Shown here: in pieces, positions 1-6,097 of the stretch
How positions within the stretch are numbered: position 1 is the first letter of the stretch
Layout of the letters: each line of letters starts with the position of its first letter
Origin: an uncultured Bacilli bacterium
Lineage (GTDB): Bacteria > Bacillota_I > Bacilli_A > RF39 > UBA660
DNA: 6,098 nucleotides
Reading direction: 5' to 3'
Assembly (NCBI GenBank): GCA_947630585.1
Contig: CANRIE010000039.1
Location: 1 to 6,098, forward strand
The notes under the pieces: model-generated
What the model was told of the DNA's origin: nothing
The model's database searches: none
What the model saw: the letters and a program-made list of their open reading frames with translations, nothing else
Program-made: the position numbers and the translations under genes

Positions 1-15
1 TTTATTTTTTTCATG

Positions 16-67
16 CTAAAATAATAAATAAAAGATAGATTTGACTATTTTTTAGTCTTCTCTATCT
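16..67 (-). terminator. Terminator-like hairpin, leftward
   Basis: Bases 33-39 pair with 61-67 (7 bp) and 43-47 pair with 53-57 (5 bp), separated by a 3x3 internal loop, with a 5-base loop at 48-52. Read on the minus strand, the stem is followed by a T-rich tail (complement of 16-32), so it resembles an intrinsic terminator of a leftward transcript. On the plus strand no T-run follows directly. It sits just outside the left end of the insertion sequence and may be the end of the small leftward unit whose start is seen at 1335-1370. The pairing is seen in the sequence; terminator activity is inferred. Confidence 0.4.
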
Positions 68-83
68 GAACAGTAACTTTTTT

Positions 84-108
84 CGCTATGTTGCAGTTTT
101 TGAGGGAT
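84..108 (+). repeat. Left terminal inverted repeat of the IS
   Basis: This 25-bp repeat begins CGCTATGTTG and ends GAGGGAT. It matches the reverse complement of 1280-1304 except at base 94 (C here, T in the other copy). It contains the -35 box of the transposase promoter (91-96), so transposase binding here could also repress its own gene; that last point is inference. Confidence 0.9.
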
Positions 109-119
109 AGTGATATAAT
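91..119 (+). promoter_or_regulatory. Transposase promoter overlapping the left IR
   Basis: A consensus -10 TATAAT lies at 114-119, preceded by an extended -10 TG at 111-112. A TTGCAG -35 (91-96) lies exactly 17 bases upstream, inside the inverted repeat. The expected start of transcription is about base 126, which is the first base pair region of stem A of the interleaved repeats. The boxes are visible in the sequence; the start site is inferred from spacing. Confidence 0.75.
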
Positions 120-124
120 ATAGA

Positions 125-225
125 TGCTTAGAACGAATTTAGAAAGGGAAATATTCTTGATTAGCCAGCTAATCTAAATTCGTTCTAAGCAAATGAATAT
201 TTAGGCTGGCTAATCAAGAATATTT
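125..225 (+). promoter_or_regulatory. Interleaved A-B-A'-B' inverted repeats in the transposase leader
   Basis: Two long perfect inverted repeats overlap. Stem A pairs 125-143 with 173-191 (19 bp). Stem B pairs 149-169 with 205-225 (21 bp). The order along the strand is A, B, A', B', with connecting gaps of 5, 3 and 13 bases. In RNA this is the topology of an H-type pseudoknot. The 5-base connector is too short to span a full 21-bp helix, so the two full stems probably compete or form only a partial pseudoknot. A smaller hairpin (159-164 with 169-174) fits in the same place. The predicted transcript begins at stem A, so this is the whole 5' leader of the transposase mRNA. Likely roles are attenuation, translational control, or insulation from outside transcription. 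I do not recognise it as a known RNA family. Confidence 0.7.
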
Positions 226-229
226 TTTT
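149..229 (+). terminator. Stem B with T-run: possible attenuator before the transposase
   Basis: The 21-bp stem B (149-169 with 205-225) runs into seven consecutive T residues at 223-229, ten bases before the transposase ATG. The three base-proximal A-T pairs overlap the T-run, and the G/C pairs lie toward the loop, so it is an atypical intrinsic terminator. It could stop transcripts from the IS promoter or from neighbouring DNA before they reach the transposase. Competition with stem A could relieve it. Confidence 0.45.
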
Positions 230-238
230 GTAATAAAT

Positions 239-1315
239 ATGAACGAAGTATTAGAATATAATGATGTTTTTGAATTAAGAAATATTATTAAACTTTTAAA
301 TGAAAAATTAGAGATATTAGAAAAAAGCAAAAAGGCAATTTGTGAAATGGTATTAAAAGATAAGGAAGTTTTATGCTGTCCAAAGTGTCATTCTGTCAAT
401 ATAAATAAAAATGGTAAATATAAAGAAAGACAAACTTATATTTGTAAAGATTGCAACAAGAAATTTAATAATTTAACAGGAACAATTTTTCATCATACTC
501 ATTTAACATATAAACAAGTAGAAGAAATATTTGATTGTACAATTAATCTTTTTTCAATAAGAAAGACTGCAAGTAAAGCTAGAGTATCAACTAAAACAGT
601 TTTTACTATAAGACATAAAATAATGTCTTGTCTAAAAGATATAGTTGATTCATTTAATTTAAGTGGTGAGATGGAATTAGACGAGTATTATTTGCCTATT
701 AATTTAAAAGGCACAAAAAGAGAAAACATGCCAAGAATAAGTAAAAAAAGAACTTCTCATGGAACAGGAACAAGAGGAATTAGCAAACATAAAGTATGTG
801 TTACTTCTGGTCGTGATGAAAATGACAATATGTTTTTCACAGTAGCAGGAACAAGTAGTGTTACTACTGCTATGATTAAAGAAACGGTAGTACCTAGAAT
901 AATTAAAGCAAAAAAGGTAGTAACAGATTGTAAGTCAAGTTATGAAGAAGTTGCAAAAGAAAATAATTGGAATTTAAAACAAATAAAGTCAGGCACTTAT
1001 ACAGACAATGAAAATAATAATTTGGCAAATATAAATTCGCTACATCAACAATTAACAATTTATTTATCAAATTTTAGAGGTGTATCAACAAAACATTTAC
1101 AAGAGTATTTAAATTTGTTTTGCTTTTTAAAATATTTAAATTGGACTACAGATTATAGTAACCAATTATGTAAATTTATAAATACGATTTGTGTTAAAAT
1201 ACAAACGTCAATTATATTAACGTTTGTAATAATTATAGTATTTTTGATTTCTTTGAAGTATATAAGGATTACAACTTTCATCCCTCAAAAACTACAACAT
1301 AGCGTATTTTTTTAA
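239..1315 (+). CDS. IS1595/ISXO2-family transposase
   Basis: This 358-residue protein is the DDE-type transposase that would bind the element's inverted repeats and catalyse its movement. An N-terminal zinc ribbon (C47-x2-C50 and C69-x2-C72) is followed by a helix-turn-helix-like region (about 86-130). The catalytic domain starts with GEMELDEYYLP, giving D148. The second acidic residue is D230 in VVTDCKSSYEE. The family's NSLH...FRGVSTKHLQEYLN block is at 266-291, with N266 and H269 as the probable third catalytic and following residues. No Shine-Dalgarno precedes the ATG at 239, unlike parC and parE, and a T-run and stem B lie immediately upstream. The last 55 or so residues are hydrophobic and do not look family-like. 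The frame passes through the right inverted repeat, and its TAA (1313-1315) is in flanking DNA, so the C-terminus is either naturally open-ended or altered by a frameshift. Family assignment rests on recognised motifs. Confidence 0.85.
   Translation: MNEVLEYNDVFELRNIIKLLNEKLEILEKSKKAICEMVLKDKEVLCCPKCHSVNINKNGKYKERQTYICKDCNKKFNNLTGTIFHHTHLTYKQVEEIFDCTINLFSIRKTASKARVSTKTVFTIRHKIMSCLKDIVDSFNLSGEMELDEYYLPINLKGTKRENMPRISKKRTSHGTGTRGISKHKVCVTSGRDENDNMFFTVAGTSSVTTAMIKETVVPRIIKAKKVVTDCKSSYEEVAKENNWNLKQIKSGTYTDNENNNLANINSLHQQLTIYLSNFRGVSTKHLQEYLNLFCFLKYLNWTTDYSNQLCKFINTICVKIQTSIILTFVIIIVFLISLKYIRITTFIPQKLQHSVFF
1200..1228 (+). other. Perfect 9-bp hairpin in the transposase 3' region
   Basis: Bases 1200-1208 (TACAAACGT) pair perfectly with 1220-1228, leaving an 11-base loop. 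It lies inside the open reading frame, in the stretch whose protein sequence no longer looks like the transposase family. A T-rich but interrupted tail follows, so it could be a weak terminator or chance pairing in AT-rich DNA. Confidence 0.3.
1280..1304 (-). repeat. Right terminal inverted repeat of the IS
   Basis: The reverse complement of these 25 bases matches 84-108 at 24 positions. The copy is translated as part of the transposase reading frame (residues about 348-356). Unlike the left copy, no -10 box stands at the right distance, so it does not form an internal promoter. Confidence 0.9.
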
Positions 1316-1325
1316 AAGACAATTA

Positions 1326-1394
1326 CTATTTTTTCATTTTGCTCCTCTCAAATTATAAGCAACCATTATAAAACATAATTTAAAAAAAGTTTAA
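1326..1394 (-). promoter_or_regulatory. Leftward promoter, Shine-Dalgarno and ATG next to the IS right end
   Basis: On the minus strand a -10 TATAAT (1365-1370) has a weak TTAAAC at 1389-1394 (18-base spacing). A second TATAAT lies at 1352-1357. A strong Shine-Dalgarno GAGAGGAG (1342-1349) then stands 4 bases before an ATG (1335-1337). The frame is only ATG AAA AAA TAG, so no protein follows. The arrangement looks like the start of a small gene or leader that is broken, or that works as an RNA. The insertion sequence begins 21 bases beyond the stop codon. The signals are visible; that they belong to one unit is inference. Confidence 0.4.
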
Positions 1395-1473
1395 AACTAA
1401 AGATATTTACTTTAAATAATTTTTTATATTTTAGAATCATTGAATTTATATTGAATAAAATAATACTAAAATT

Positions 1474-1518
1474 AAAAAGAGACTTAAAAGAAAAATTTTT
1501 TTCTAAACGTCTCTTTTT
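1474..1518 (-). terminator. Intrinsic terminator after parC
   Basis: Bases 1474-1483 (AAAAAGAGAC) pair perfectly with 1509-1518 (GTCTCTTTTT), with further A-T pairing of the intervening A-run and T-run. On the minus strand the stem ends in a T-run, two bases beyond the parC stop codon. On the plus strand it also ends in a T-run, so it can act in both directions and separate the IS transcript from parC. Confidence 0.85.
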
Positions 1519-1519
1519 C

Positions 1520-4027
1520 TTATAGAAAATCATCTATTGTTAATAATCTTTCATCAATTTTTTTTAAATCAGGTCGAGGTTTTTCTTCTTTGGTATCTGC
1601 AATTATTACTTCAATATCATCATCATTTTTTAATGGTGTAGTAACTATATTTACATCAGTTATATCTTTTTTAGTTATAACTGAGCCTGTTGAATATCTA
1701 TCTAAAATAGGAAGTTCGGTTAATTTAATATCATCAATTGTATCACTTATTAATAATAAATGTTTAGTTATAGGCTCCGCGAATGTCTTTAATACTTTAT
1801 AAGGATTACTCTTAACTTCTTTAATTATCATAACGCCTCGTCTAGATCTTGCAGTTTTCTCAAATTCACTTAATTTAATTCTTTTACCAGTTTTCTTAGT
1901 TGTAATTAAAGCAATGTAATCAACATCATTAAAGTTATTAACGGATACTACTGTATCATCTTTTAAATTAATTGATTTAACTCCACTAGTACGAAGTCCA
2001 ACAACAGGGATTTCTGTTATATCATACCAAAGTCCATAGCCATTAGAAGTTGCAACAAATATATTATTAAACTTGGAGATAAATGCAGTTATTAATCTAT
2101 CATCATCTTTTAATTTCATGCAATTAACTTCTTTGTTGTAACGAAGTAATTTAAATTCACTTAACTTAGTTCTTTTAATCATACCATTTTTACTTGCTAA
2201 AGTGATATCAATCTCTTTTTCAAAGTTATTGACCCAAATAGATGAGATAATTTCTTCATCCGCTTGTAAGGCTACTAAATTACTTACATGTTTTCCTAAA
2301 TCTTTCCATTTCATATCTGGAATTGTATAAACTGGAATGTATAAGAAATTACCAAGATTTGTAAATAGTAAGATAGTATCAAGAGTATTTGCTTCATATA
2401 TTCCAATTGGATAGTCATTGTCTTTTAAGATAGGCTCAGCATCAGTCTGAGAAAATGACCTCATATTAGAACGTTTTATATAACCTTCTTTAGTTACTAA
2501 AACCATTACATCTTCTTTTGGAATCATGGCTTTCTCATCAATTGTAATATCTAAAATTTGATCTTCAATAACGGTTTTTCTTGGAGTTCCATATTCTTTC
2601 TTGATAGTTCTTAATTCTTGTTTCATAACGTCCTTTAACTTTTCTTTATCAGCTAAAATGGCTTCTAAACCTTCAATTATTTTCTTCAAATTATTGTATT
2701 CATTTATAAAATCTTCAATATCAGAGTTTGTTAACCTGTAAAGTTGTAAAGTTACAATGTAATCAGCTTGAATTTCAGTAAACTGGTATTCTTTTTGAAG
2801 ATTTAAAATAGCATCAACTTTATTTTTACTTGCTCGAATAGTTTTAATTACTGAATCTAATATCGAGATTGCTTTAATCATACCTTCAACAACATGCATT
2901 CGTTTTTTAGCTGTTTCAAGATCAAACCTAGTTCGTCTTGTAATTACTTCTTCAAAGTGTTTTATATATGCATCAAGTATACCAATTACTCCTAAAGTCA
3001 TTGGACATCTATCAACAATTGCAACCATATTATAGTTATAATTAATTTGAAGATCACTATTTTTATAAAAATAGTTTAAAACTAAATCTTTATTAGCATC
3101 TTTCTTTAAATCTATAACAATCCGAACAGGGTCATGTCGATCAGACTCATCTCTTATTTCAAGAACTCCTTCAATTTTTTTATCTAAAACTAGTTCACTC
3201 ATTCTCTTAACAAGCATAGCTTTATTAACATCAAAAGGAATTTCACGAACAATTAATTGTTCTTTGCCTTTTTCTTTGACATAGTCAACTTTACTCCTGA
3301 CAACAACTTTCCCACGCCCGGTTCTTAAAGCTTCTCTTATTCCTTCAATTCCTGATGCAATCCCGCCAGTTGGGAAATCAGGTCCCTTGATGATATCAAA
3401 TATCGTCTCTTCCCGACAATTTGGGTTATCAATTCTTTTAATAGTTGCATCGATTACTTCTGCTAAGTTATGAGGAGGAATATTCGTTGCATACCCTGCA
3501 GAAATTCCGGTTGAACCATTTACTAAGAGGTTCGGGAACTTGGCTGGTAAGACGGTTGGCTCCATCATCGTATCATCAAAGTTAGGTGCCCAAGTTACGG
3601 TATCTTTTTCAATATCTTTTAAGAGTTCATTACTGATTTTGGAAAGTCTTGCTTCTGTGTAACGCATGGCGGCAGCTGAATCTCCATCCATACTACCATT
3701 ATTACCTTGCATTTCAATATATGGTGTATTTTGTTTCCACCATTGGCTCATCCGAACCATCGCATCATATATAGATGAGTCACCATGAGGATGGAAGTTA
3801 CCCATAATACTACCAACCGTTTTAGCACTTTTTCTAGTTGGCTTATCATAAGTATTATGGTCATTATACATACCATATAAAATTCTTCTTTGAACGGGCT
3901 TTAACCCATCTCTTACATCTGGTATGGCTCTATCTTGAATAATCGCTTTAGCATATCTTGAAAATCTATCTTCCATAATATCTTCAAGGGTTTTATCATA
4001 TATCTTTTTTATTAATTCGTTGTCCAT
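1520..4027 (-). CDS. parC: DNA topoisomerase IV subunit A
   Basis: ParC is the DNA-breaking subunit of topoisomerase IV, which with ParE unlinks daughter chromosomes using ATP. The protein is 835 residues, a normal length. The breakage-reunion domain carries R122 and catalytic Y123 (MRYTEARL), and the motif QDRAIPDVRDGLKPVQRRILY is at 31-51. The quinolone-determining stretch HPHGDSSIYDAM (79-90) has S84 and D88, the usual unmutated residues. A coiled-coil tower region spans about 365-480. The C-terminal half (about 500-800) shows about six repeated beta-propeller-like blades (for example SKNGMIKRTKLSEF). The GyrA box is degenerate (ARSRRGV, 726-732), which together with HPHGDSS and GNNGSMDGDSAAA favours ParC over GyrA. 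The ATG follows a Shine-Dalgarno AGGAG (4037-4041) by 9 bases, and parE ends 4 bases upstream, so translation is probably coupled. Confidence 0.96.
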   Translation of the reverse strand: MDNELIKKIYDKTLEDIMEDRFSRYAKAIIQDRAIPDVRDGLKPVQRRILYGMYNDHNTYDKPTRKSAKTVGSIMGNFHPHGDSSIYDAMVRMSQWWKQNTPYIEMQGNNGSMDGDSAAAMRYTEARLSKISNELLKDIEKDTVTWAPNFDDTMMEPTVLPAKFPNLLVNGSTGISAGYATNIPPHNLAEVIDATIKRIDNPNCREETIFDIIKGPDFPTGGIASGIEGIREALRTGRGKVVVRSKVDYVKEKGKEQLIVREIPFDVNKAMLVKRMSELVLDKKIEGVLEIRDESDRHDPVRIVIDLKKDANKDLVLNYFYKNSDLQINYNYNMVAIVDRCPMTLGVIGILDAYIKHFEEVITRRTRFDLETAKKRMHVVEGMIKAISILDSVIKTIRASKNKVDAILNLQKEYQFTEIQADYIVTLQLYRLTNSDIEDFINEYNNLKKIIEGLEAILADKEKLKDVMKQELRTIKKEYGTPRKTVIEDQILDITIDEKAMIPKEDVMVLVTKEGYIKRSNMRSFSQTDAEPILKDNDYPIGIYEANTLDTILLFTNLGNFLYIPVYTIPDMKWKDLGKHVSNLVALQADEEIISSIWVNNFEKEIDITLASKNGMIKRTKLSEFKLLRYNKEVNCMKLKDDDRLITAFISKFNNIFVATSNGYGLWYDITEIPVVGLRTSGVKSINLKDDTVVSVNNFNDVDYIALITTKKTGKRIKLSEFEKTARSRRGVMIIKEVKSNPYKVLKTFAEPITKHLLLISDTIDDIKLTELPILDRYSTGSVITKKDITDVNIVTTPLKNDDDIEVIIADTKEEKPRPDLKKIDERLLTIDDFL

Positions 4028-4031
4028 TTCA

Positions 4032-5942
4032 TCATTCTCCTATTACGTAATTATCTTCAAGTGAAAATTCAATATTTTCTTCAATCCATTCTTTTCGAGG
4101 TTCAACTTTATCACCCATTAAAACACTAACGCGTTTTTCAGCGAGTAACGCATCTGTTATCGTTACTTTAATTAAACTTCTTGTATCCGGGTTCATTGTT
4201 GTTTCCCATAATTGTTCGGCATTCATTTCACCTAATCCTTTATATCTTTGAATATTTGTTGCCCTAGTTTTTTGACTAGATATAATTTGATCTTTTTCAG
4301 CATCATCCCAAGCATAATAAGTTTTTTTAGAAAAATCAATTTTATATAAAGGTGGCAAGGCAATAAATAAACGTCCTGTTTCAATTAATCCTCTCATATA
4401 CCGATAAAAGAAAGTTAAAAGTAATATTTGAATATGAGCACCATCATCATCAGCATCGGTCATGATAATTATTTTATCATAGTTAGATTCTTCTGCTTCA
4501 AATTCAGCTCCAACTCCTGCTCCTATCGTATGAATAATTGTACTTATTTCTTCATTTTTAAATAATTCTTCCATTCTGGTTTTCTCAGTATTTAAAACTT
4601 TACCTCGAAGTGGAAGAATGGCTTGAAATGCTCTATCACGTCCACTTTTTGCTGAACCTCCTGCTGAATCCCCTTCAACTAAATATAATTCATTTTTCTT
4701 AGGATTCTTAGTTCCAGCTGGTGCTAACTTACCACTTAATAATTTTTCTTTTTTATCTTTACTTTTTCCGTTTCTTGCCTCATCTCTGGCTTTTCTTGCC
4801 GCTTCTCTTGCAACTTTACTTCGAACCATCTTCTCCATAATATCGGTTGCTACTTTTTTATTTTCTTCTAAGAAGTATTGTAGTTTTTCTGTTACTAATG
4901 CTTCAACTGCAGGCCTTGCTGCCGGCGTTCCTAATTTTCCTTTTGTTTGTCCTTCAAACTGCAAAATCGCTTCAGGTATTTGAATACTAATAATTGCTGT
5001 TAAACCTTCTCTTGTGTCGCTTCCTTCTAAATTTTTATCTTTAGCTTTTAAGAATCCATTATTTCTTGCATAATCATTAAATACTTTTGTTAAAGCCGTT
5101 TTAAATCCAACTTCATGAGTTCCCCCATCACCCGTTTTAACATTATTAACAAATGATTCAATGGTTTCATTATAAGAATCTGTATATTGAAAAGCAATTT
5201 GCATATGCATTTTATCTTTATCACCTTCAAAATAAGCAACATTATGTAAGACATTCTTATCTTCATTTAAATATTCAACAAATTGTTTAACTCCATCAAG
5301 ATAGCAAAAATGCTCTTCTCTTTTATCTTCTAAATCATAAACGTCAATTGTTAATCCTTTTAGTAAAAAAGCTGATTCTTGCATTCTTTCACAAATAGTT
5401 GTAAAAGAAAAATTAGTTGTTGAAAATATCTTATCATCAGGCATAAATCTAACTTTCGTACCTGTTCTATTAGTTGTTCCTATTTTCTTTAATGGAACAT
5501 CAACTTTTCCGCCATCTTTAAATCTAATAAAGTATTCTCCTTTATCTTTTTTAATTGTTACTTCCATCCAACTTGATAAAGCATTTACAACCGATGCTCC
5601 AACGCCATGTAATCCTCCAGATACTTTATATCCTGATTCTTCAAATTTTCCTCCAGCATGTAAAACTGTATAAATAACTTCTGGTGTTGAAATACCACTT
5701 GCATGCATTCCAACTGGTACTCCTCTTCCAAAGTCTTCTATTTCAATACTTTTATCTTCATGAATTGTAATTATTATTCTATCTCCATAACCATTAATAA
5801 TTTCATCAATGGAATTATCTACAATCTCCCAAACTAAATGGTGTAAGCCTCTTTTATCAGTTGACCCAATATACATACCAGGTCTCTTTCTAACAGCTTC
5901 TAATCCTTCTAATATTTTAATTGAACTCTCATCATATGCCAT
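4032..5942 (-). CDS. parE: DNA topoisomerase IV subunit B
   Basis: ParE is the ATPase subunit of topoisomerase IV and partner of ParC. At 636 residues it has the usual length. The GHKL ATPase domain shows E39 and N43 in VWEIVDNSIDE, D70 with FGRG, GGLHGVG (109-115) and QTKGKLG (332-338). The TOPRIM domain has EGDSAGGSA (423-431, with E423), PLRGK (444-448) and the metal-binding run TDADDDGAH (495-503). QRYKGLGEMN is at 565-574. The frame is open from a GTG at 5951, but the ATG at 5942 is chosen because the Shine-Dalgarno AGGAG (5951-5955) lies 8 bases before it and overlaps that GTG, and the family normally begins near MAYDESSIKILEGLEAVRKRPGMYIG. KLAPAGTKNPKKNELYLVEGDSAGGSAKSGRDR favours ParE over GyrB. 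Gene order parE-parC is typical of Bacillota. Confidence 0.95.
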   Translation of the reverse strand: MAYDESSIKILEGLEAVRKRPGMYIGSTDKRGLHHLVWEIVDNSIDEIINGYGDRIIITIHEDKSIEIEDFGRGVPVGMHASGISTPEVIYTVLHAGGKFEESGYKVSGGLHGVGASVVNALSSWMEVTIKKDKGEYFIRFKDGGKVDVPLKKIGTTNRTGTKVRFMPDDKIFSTTNFSFTTICERMQESAFLLKGLTIDVYDLEDKREEHFCYLDGVKQFVEYLNEDKNVLHNVAYFEGDKDKMHMQIAFQYTDSYNETIESFVNNVKTGDGGTHEVGFKTALTKVFNDYARNNGFLKAKDKNLEGSDTREGLTAIISIQIPEAILQFEGQTKGKLGTPAARPAVEALVTEKLQYFLEENKKVATDIMEKMVRSKVAREAARKARDEARNGKSKDKKEKLLSGKLAPAGTKNPKKNELYLVEGDSAGGSAKSGRDRAFQAILPLRGKVLNTEKTRMEELFKNEEISTIIHTIGAGVGAEFEAEESNYDKIIIMTDADDDGAHIQILLLTFFYRYMRGLIETGRLFIALPPLYKIDFSKKTYYAWDDAEKDQIISSQKTRATNIQRYKGLGEMNAEQLWETTMNPDTRSLIKVTITDALLAEKRVSVLMGDKVEPRKEWIEENIEFSLEDNYVIGE

Positions 5943-5950
5943 ATTAATCA

Positions 5951-5955
5951 CTCCT
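5951..5955 (-). promoter_or_regulatory. parE Shine-Dalgarno that decides the start
   Basis: AGGAG on the minus strand is placed 8 bases before the ATG at 5942. The upstream in-frame GTG (5949-5951) overlaps it and therefore is unlikely to be the start. Confidence 0.85.
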
Positions 5956-5970
5956 ATTTATATCAACATT

Positions 5971-5996
5971 AAAATAATACAATAATGTATTATTTT
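5971..5996 (-). promoter_or_regulatory. Perfect palindromic hairpin in the parE leader
   Basis: Bases 5971-5981 (AAAATAATACA) pair perfectly with 5986-5996, with a 4-base loop. It lies between the predicted parE promoter and its Shine-Dalgarno, so it is in the 5' untranslated region. It could be an operator for a dimeric repressor, an mRNA-stabilising hairpin, or on the plus strand (T-rich tail from 5997) a weak terminator. A/T-only pairing apart from one G-C pair makes the RNA stem weak, which slightly favours a DNA-binding role or chance. Confidence 0.4.
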
Positions 5997-6021
5997 TGTT
6001 TCTTTATTTTTTTTCATTAAT

Positions 6022-6050
6022 ATTATAACTAATTTTTTTTAAGAAAACAA
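6022..6050 (-). promoter_or_regulatory. Candidate parE-parC promoter
   Basis: On the minus strand a consensus -10 TATAAT (6022-6027) is preceded 17 bases upstream by TTGTTT (6045-6050). Transcription would start near 6015, giving a leader of about 70 bases before the parE ATG. The AT-rich context makes chance -10 boxes common, but position and spacing are right. Confidence 0.6.
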
Positions 6051-6066
6051 GCGAAAAAACACTCAT

Positions 6067-6097
6067 TTGACAACTATTTTTTACAACTATTTACTAT
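6067..6097 (+). promoter_or_regulatory. Possible divergent promoter at the window's right edge
   Basis: A consensus -35 TTGACA (6067-6072) points rightward. The best -10 candidates are TATTTA (6088-6093, 15-base spacing) and TACTAT (6092-6097, 19-base spacing), both imperfect. A direct repeat ACAACTATTT (6070-6079 and 6083-6092, period 13) overlaps the spacer. The gene it might serve lies outside the window. Confidence 0.3.

Larger units (their letters stand above)
84..1304 (+). mobile_element. IS1595-family insertion sequence, about 1.22 kb
   Basis: The element is bounded by 25-bp inverted repeats at 84-108 and 1280-1304 (one mismatch) and encodes a single IS1595/ISXO2-type transposase. It lies in the intergenic region beyond parC, with the transposase convergent with the parE-parC operon. 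IS1595 elements usually make 8-bp target duplications. Here the 8 bases flanking left (76-83, ACTTTTTT) and right (1305-1312, TATTTTTT) agree at 6 of 8 positions, all within T-runs, so a duplication is possible but not clear. The left subterminal 130 bases carry a promoter and two interleaved inverted repeats. The element appears full length, with intact ends and an uninterrupted transposase frame, but its activity is unknown. Confidence 0.85.

Noticed and set aside
1..14. Minus-strand ATG AAA AAA ATA at the left edge, as the start of a gene beginning MKKI
   Set aside because: Only four codons are visible and no Shine-Dalgarno precedes the ATG; the upstream bases are A/T-only apart from a stray G and C.
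125..225. The repeats as a CRISPR array or IS200/IS605-type guide RNA
   Set aside because: There are no regularly spaced direct repeats, and the associated protein is a DDE transposase with terminal inverted repeats, not an HUH or TnpB system.
1590..1802. A 70-codon plus-strand reading frame inside parC
   Set aside because: It lies entirely opposite the well-supported parC coding sequence, has no recognisable domain, and is expected from complementary codons.
1520..5942. The pair being gyrA/gyrB rather than parC/parE
   Set aside because: The ParC sequence has a degenerate GyrA box and ParC-type motifs, ParE motifs match topoisomerase IV, and the order B subunit then A subunit with tight coupling is typical of parE-parC.
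239..5942. Mycoplasma genetic code (UGA read as Trp)
   Set aside because: All Trp codons checked are TGG, no in-frame TGA occurs within the genes, and parE terminates with TGA.
5943..5951. GTG at 5951 as the parE start
   Set aside because: It overlaps the Shine-Dalgarno of the ATG at 5942 and adds three residues not usual for the family.
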